Source: Cytophagales bacterium
GTDB lineage: Bacteria; Bacteroidota; Bacteroidia; Cytophagales; Cyclobacteriaceae
DNA: 9,453 nt
NCBI GenBank assembly: GCA_003500135.1
Contig: DNTA01000049.1
Coordinates: 1-9,453, forward strand
Direction of reading: 5' to 3'
In this document: positions 6,450 through 9,453 of the stretch, piece by piece
How the letters are laid out: each line of letters starts with the position of its first letter
How positions within the stretch are numbered: the first letter of the stretch is position 1
Translations under genes and position numbers: made by a program
The notes under the pieces: model-generated
Seen by the model: only the letters and a program-made list of their open reading frames with translations
What the model was told of the DNA's origin: nothing
Databases searched by the model: none

Positions 6450-9284
6450 TTACATACCACTGGCTATAAATGCGCCCCAATATTTTGGTTGTTCCCACTT
6501 TGTCATCAGGCTGGTTTGGGCCGCATGCAGCGCTTTTTGCACATCCATTCCTTTTTGCAGATTAGCTTAATCGTTTTTCATCAGCTGCTCTGTGGCATTG
6601 TCATCTACTTTCCACAGGCTCATAACCAGTTGTGGTACACCTGCCACCTGAAAGGCACGTTGAAGGCCATAAACCCCTTCGCCTGACCTGATTTCACCTA
6701 AACCGGTTTCACAAGCACTCAAAACCACCATTTTCGTCTTCGGGAAATTCAGGTTCAATATCTCATATGAGGTCACTATGCCATTAGTTGCGCTGTTGCG
6801 CATCATGGGGTCGTAGTTCTCCATGGTTTCCCCGGCGCCGGCCATTAGCAGCCCCGACCGTAGCAGAGGGTTGTCTACCATATATTCAGGCTGAATGCCA
6901 AAGGCGGCAGCTTGTTTATTACCGGTGTCGCGTATGAAAAAACCGTGCGTTGCGACGTGAATGATATTATTGTCTTCATAAAGGCGCAAGGCAGCTTCCG
7001 TGGCTTCTCCTCCCTGCAAAAGCGTTGTATAACATCCGTTACTTTTCAAAGTGCTGTTGATGGCTCGTGTTTCATTGGCAGTGCCAGGTAGCGGGGTGAT
7101 TTCCGAATTGCCAAAGGCAGGGTTGCCAATGATCAATGCCGAATTGAGTTTTTGATCGGAACCTTGCTTCATCAGGTCCTTGTTATTGGTCAGGTGCACA
7201 ATTTTATGATCCTCGATCCGGTAGCCTGAGGTAGGTTTTTTGAAGGTAAGCGGATTGATTTGATGATAAATGCCGTCGGCCACCAGGTAGATACGATCTG
7301 CGGACCCGATAGCTTCATCAAGTTTCTTCCAGTATACACCATATGAAATATCATCTTCAATGTAGTTTATAATGGCATTGAGATAGTATTTATAGTACTT
7401 ACCATCCATGTCATCACCATTCTTCCAGTTCACATGGTCAATAGATTCATTGGTGTGCAAAACAAGCGCCAGGTAGGAGGCGGTGTTCATATTAAGTGTG
7501 GCTTCGGGTTCAATCCGGATAAACTCCACCAGAACTTCATTACTCTTCAATTCCGTTGCAAGCAAAGTGGCGTCCGCTATTTTCTTTTGGTCGTCAATAG
7601 CGGTATTAAACAGGTCTGAATTCTCAGAAAGCTGCCGTTCGAAGTCTTCGGATTTCCGTTTCAGGCTATCTAAATTCACTTTTTGCTCGGCCAATTCTTC
7701 TTTAGACAGGCCATAATATTGCATGAGGAGCTCTTTGGTATCCACCCAATTGTGATATAGGTGCAGCAACTGGATATCGTCCGATGACAAAATCAATGAC
7801 CTGATCTTATCGGATACATTCATCAGCAGCGCTTTCGTTTGCCCCTGGTAGGTCAATACAGTTTGCAAAATAGTCTGGTCAACTTGGTCATTTTGAGCAA
7901 GTAATGCATAATAACGGTTGAATTTTTGCCTGTTTCGCGCCCAGTATCGGCTCTTTTCAGCTTCACTCATTGCCGGCATAAAATTCTGGATATACTCCAG
8001 CTCGGCGTTTAGCACTTTTTGATACATATCCTGTGCTGCCAGGGTTTCTCCTTTGAGCCATTGTACTATAGCCTGTTGTTCAAGCGTTTCAGTGTACTCA
8101 GGATGCTGTGCCCCGTAAATGTTCTTTTTGAGCGCCAGACATTTATTCAAGGCAACGTTGGCCTGTTCATATTCACCGGTAATGCGATAATAAATGCCCG
8201 TATTTTGAAGTGAGTGGGCATAAGCCGGATGTTCATCGCCCAGCTTTTGTTCAAATACCGAAAGGGCCTCTTTCAAATTCTGTCGTGCCAGTTCATTTTT
8301 ATTCATCAAAAGATAAAGGGCGGCCAGGTTATTCAAAATATGGGCATAGTCGGCATTTTTCGATTTAAGTTGTTTTCTTTTTTGTTCCAGTATATCCAGG
8401 TAAATGCTTTCCGCCTTTTGATAGTCCCCTTTTTCCTGGTGCATAAATGCCAGGTTTGCCATCATTCTCTGGTAGTTATTAGATTTTTCGCGCATGACCT
8501 TCGAGTTTTCAGCCAAAGTCAGTGCAGCGTTATAGTAGGTTTCGGCATCGGTATGATTGCCCAGGGTTTGCCGTAGCATGGCCCGGTTGTTCTGCGTGAT
8601 GATCCCGCCACTTTCGTGCTCATTGAGTTCGAATATTTGGCCGGCCACACTGAGTTCATTCCTGGCTTAGAGGTATTGCCCCTGGTCTTTGTAGAGTACA
8701 CCCAGGTTATTGTGCGATACGGCGGTAGCGTTGTGCTGATCTCCTAAGTACAATTGACGCAAAGTAAGCGCTTCCCGTGTAAATTCATTGGCTTTCTGAA
8801 AACGTCCCATAGCATGGTACAATAAACCCAGGTTGGCCACCACTCTGAAATAACGTTCATCATTTGTGATACCGGCTTCTTAATAAAGCTTCATGGAAAC
8901 GATAAAAGAGTTTTCGGACCATTTGAATTTATTCATTTTGTATGCAATTTCACCGGCTTCGTTTAAGTCGGCTGCACGTTGTTCCATCGTTGCTTCTTCC
9001 TGGTCGTCCAGGAAACGAAGTGTTTTGTCCATTAATGAGTAAGCTTTTTGCAGTTTTTCCTGTTCCCCAAACTGTACGGCATTATCAGCAAACGAAATAG
9101 CGAAAGCATACATGGTGGTATCCAGTTCATTTTTTGATTCGGTAAATTCTTCTTTCGCCAGCTTAGAAACTTTTTGCCCGGCTTGTTTTAGCTTTTCTTT
9201 AAGTTTACCGCCAAACTGGGTTTGGACCAATGCCGGCAGGCACATAATGATCATAACATTCAGGACGATTCGGTAGTTTACCAT
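6450..9284 (-). pseudogene. TPR-CHAT (caspase-like) protein gene interrupted by three in-frame TAA codons
   Basis: One reading frame runs from ATG 9284-9282 to TAA 6452-6450 (945 codons) without a frameshift, but it holds TAA at codons 135 (8882-8880), 206 (8669-8667) and 906 (6569-6567). The reconstructed protein begins with a signal peptide (hydrophobic stretch about 6-20) and a Lys-rich helix. Tetratricopeptide repeats follow to about residue 430; two kinesin-light-chain-type units with G-x-x-HP-x-Y-x-x-x-L occur 42 residues apart at 349 and 391. A helical linker leads to a CHAT domain from about 585. The CHAT catalytic pair is intact: His780 in HVATHG and Cys858 in LSACETGLG, followed by GVPQLVMSLWKVDD. 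The last 38 codons after the third stop still read as the normal CHAT end (KYWGAFIASG). CHAT proteins are caspase-like proteases, some activated by partners through their TPRs. As written, only a 134-residue secreted fragment would be made. A recent pseudogene is most likely; readthrough or sequence error are alternatives. Confidence 0.85.
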
Positions 9285-9453
9285 GGGCTTAGGACTTTGG
9301 GTTAAACTATGCCTCCAAGATAAATAATTTTGCGAACTACAAATAAAAGTTACTATACGATCTATGAAAAATTATTACTGTCATCCGACTAACTTCTAAA
9401 ATAGGAAAAAAGGGGCTTATATTTAAAGGTCAAGGTGATTTTCCGAGTTTTTG
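9285..9453. other. Upstream region of the CHAT gene, no gene seen
   Basis: 169 bp of AT-rich sequence with no coding frame of note. The plus strand has TAATTTTG at 9325-9332, an exact TAnnTTTG match, with TTTG at 9296-9299. The 25-bp gap is longer than usual, and no plus-strand gene begins within the window, so this may serve a gene beyond the edge or be chance. On the minus strand only near matches (TAATTTTT, TAACTTTT) lie ahead of the CHAT start, and a GGAGG sits about 30 nt upstream of its ATG, too far to act as its ribosome binding site. Confidence 0.35.

Noticed and set aside
6426..6686. 86-codon plus-strand reading frame
   Set aside because: It is antisense to the conserved CHAT C-terminus (YWGAF, MSLWKVDD); the minus-strand frame clearly carries the protein signal.
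8519..8701. 60-codon minus-strand frame starting at 8701
   Set aside because: It lies in a different frame over TPR coding sequence that is clearly protein-like in the main frame.
6450..9284. TAA reassigned to an amino acid throughout the genome
   Set aside because: Seven other reading frames in the window are correctly closed by TAA (six) or TAG (one), with noncoding sequence or a new gene following, so TAA acts as a normal stop here.
9364..9399. 11-codon plus-strand frame as a leader peptide
   Set aside because: Too short, no run of regulatory codons, no hairpin series after it, and no gene visible downstream.

Overview
The window looks like a chromosomal segment from a member of the Bacteroidota, probably a Cytophagales-like lineage. 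The pointers are a serA–DUF1015 gene pair, a DUF4382 lipoprotein, a SMUG2-type DNA glycosylase, a CreD gene beside a small winged-helix regulator, a TPR-CHAT protein, TAnnTTTG-type -7 promoter elements, and a general lack of Shine-Dalgarno sequences. The genus cannot be fixed from this sequence. There are no RNA genes, insertion sequences, CRISPR arrays or phage genes.

Left part, plus strand (1-3559): the window opens inside the C-terminal ACT domain of 3-phosphoglycerate dehydrogenase (SerA). A DUF1015 protein, a DUF4382 surface lipoprotein with three tandem beta-sandwich repeats, and a SMUG2-like uracil-DNA glycosylase follow. The last three are only 10 and 17 bp apart, so all four may be co-transcribed. 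A separate gene with its own -7 element (3583-3590) encodes a small protein that joins a divergent 4Fe-4S domain to a CDGSH 2Fe-2S domain. A hairpin at 4017-4048 closes it and probably also terminates the convergent minus-strand unit.

Middle part, minus strand (4066-6400): a three-gene module, read right to left, encodes a six-helix membrane protein, a 99-residue winged-helix repressor that starts at a GTG overlapping the upstream stop (GTGA), and CreD. Near-identical palindromes (CTTTG-N5-CAAAG) lie just in front of the first gene and of creD, on top of the probable promoters. They look like operators for the module's own regulator.

Right part, minus strand (6450-9284): one 945-codon reading frame encodes an exported TPR-CHAT (caspase-like) protein. 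The protease His/Cys dyad is intact, but the frame is cut by three in-frame TAA codons and has no frameshift. The simplest reading is a young pseudogene, though three identical stops without an indel deserve checking. The last 169 bases hold only upstream sequence with weak promoter-like matches.

The most interesting items are the multi-stop CHAT gene, the paired operator-like palindromes of the CreD module, and the DUF1015 protein next to serA, whose ADGHHR motif resembles that of ParB-fold serine kinases. I did not find a clearly new multi-gene system.
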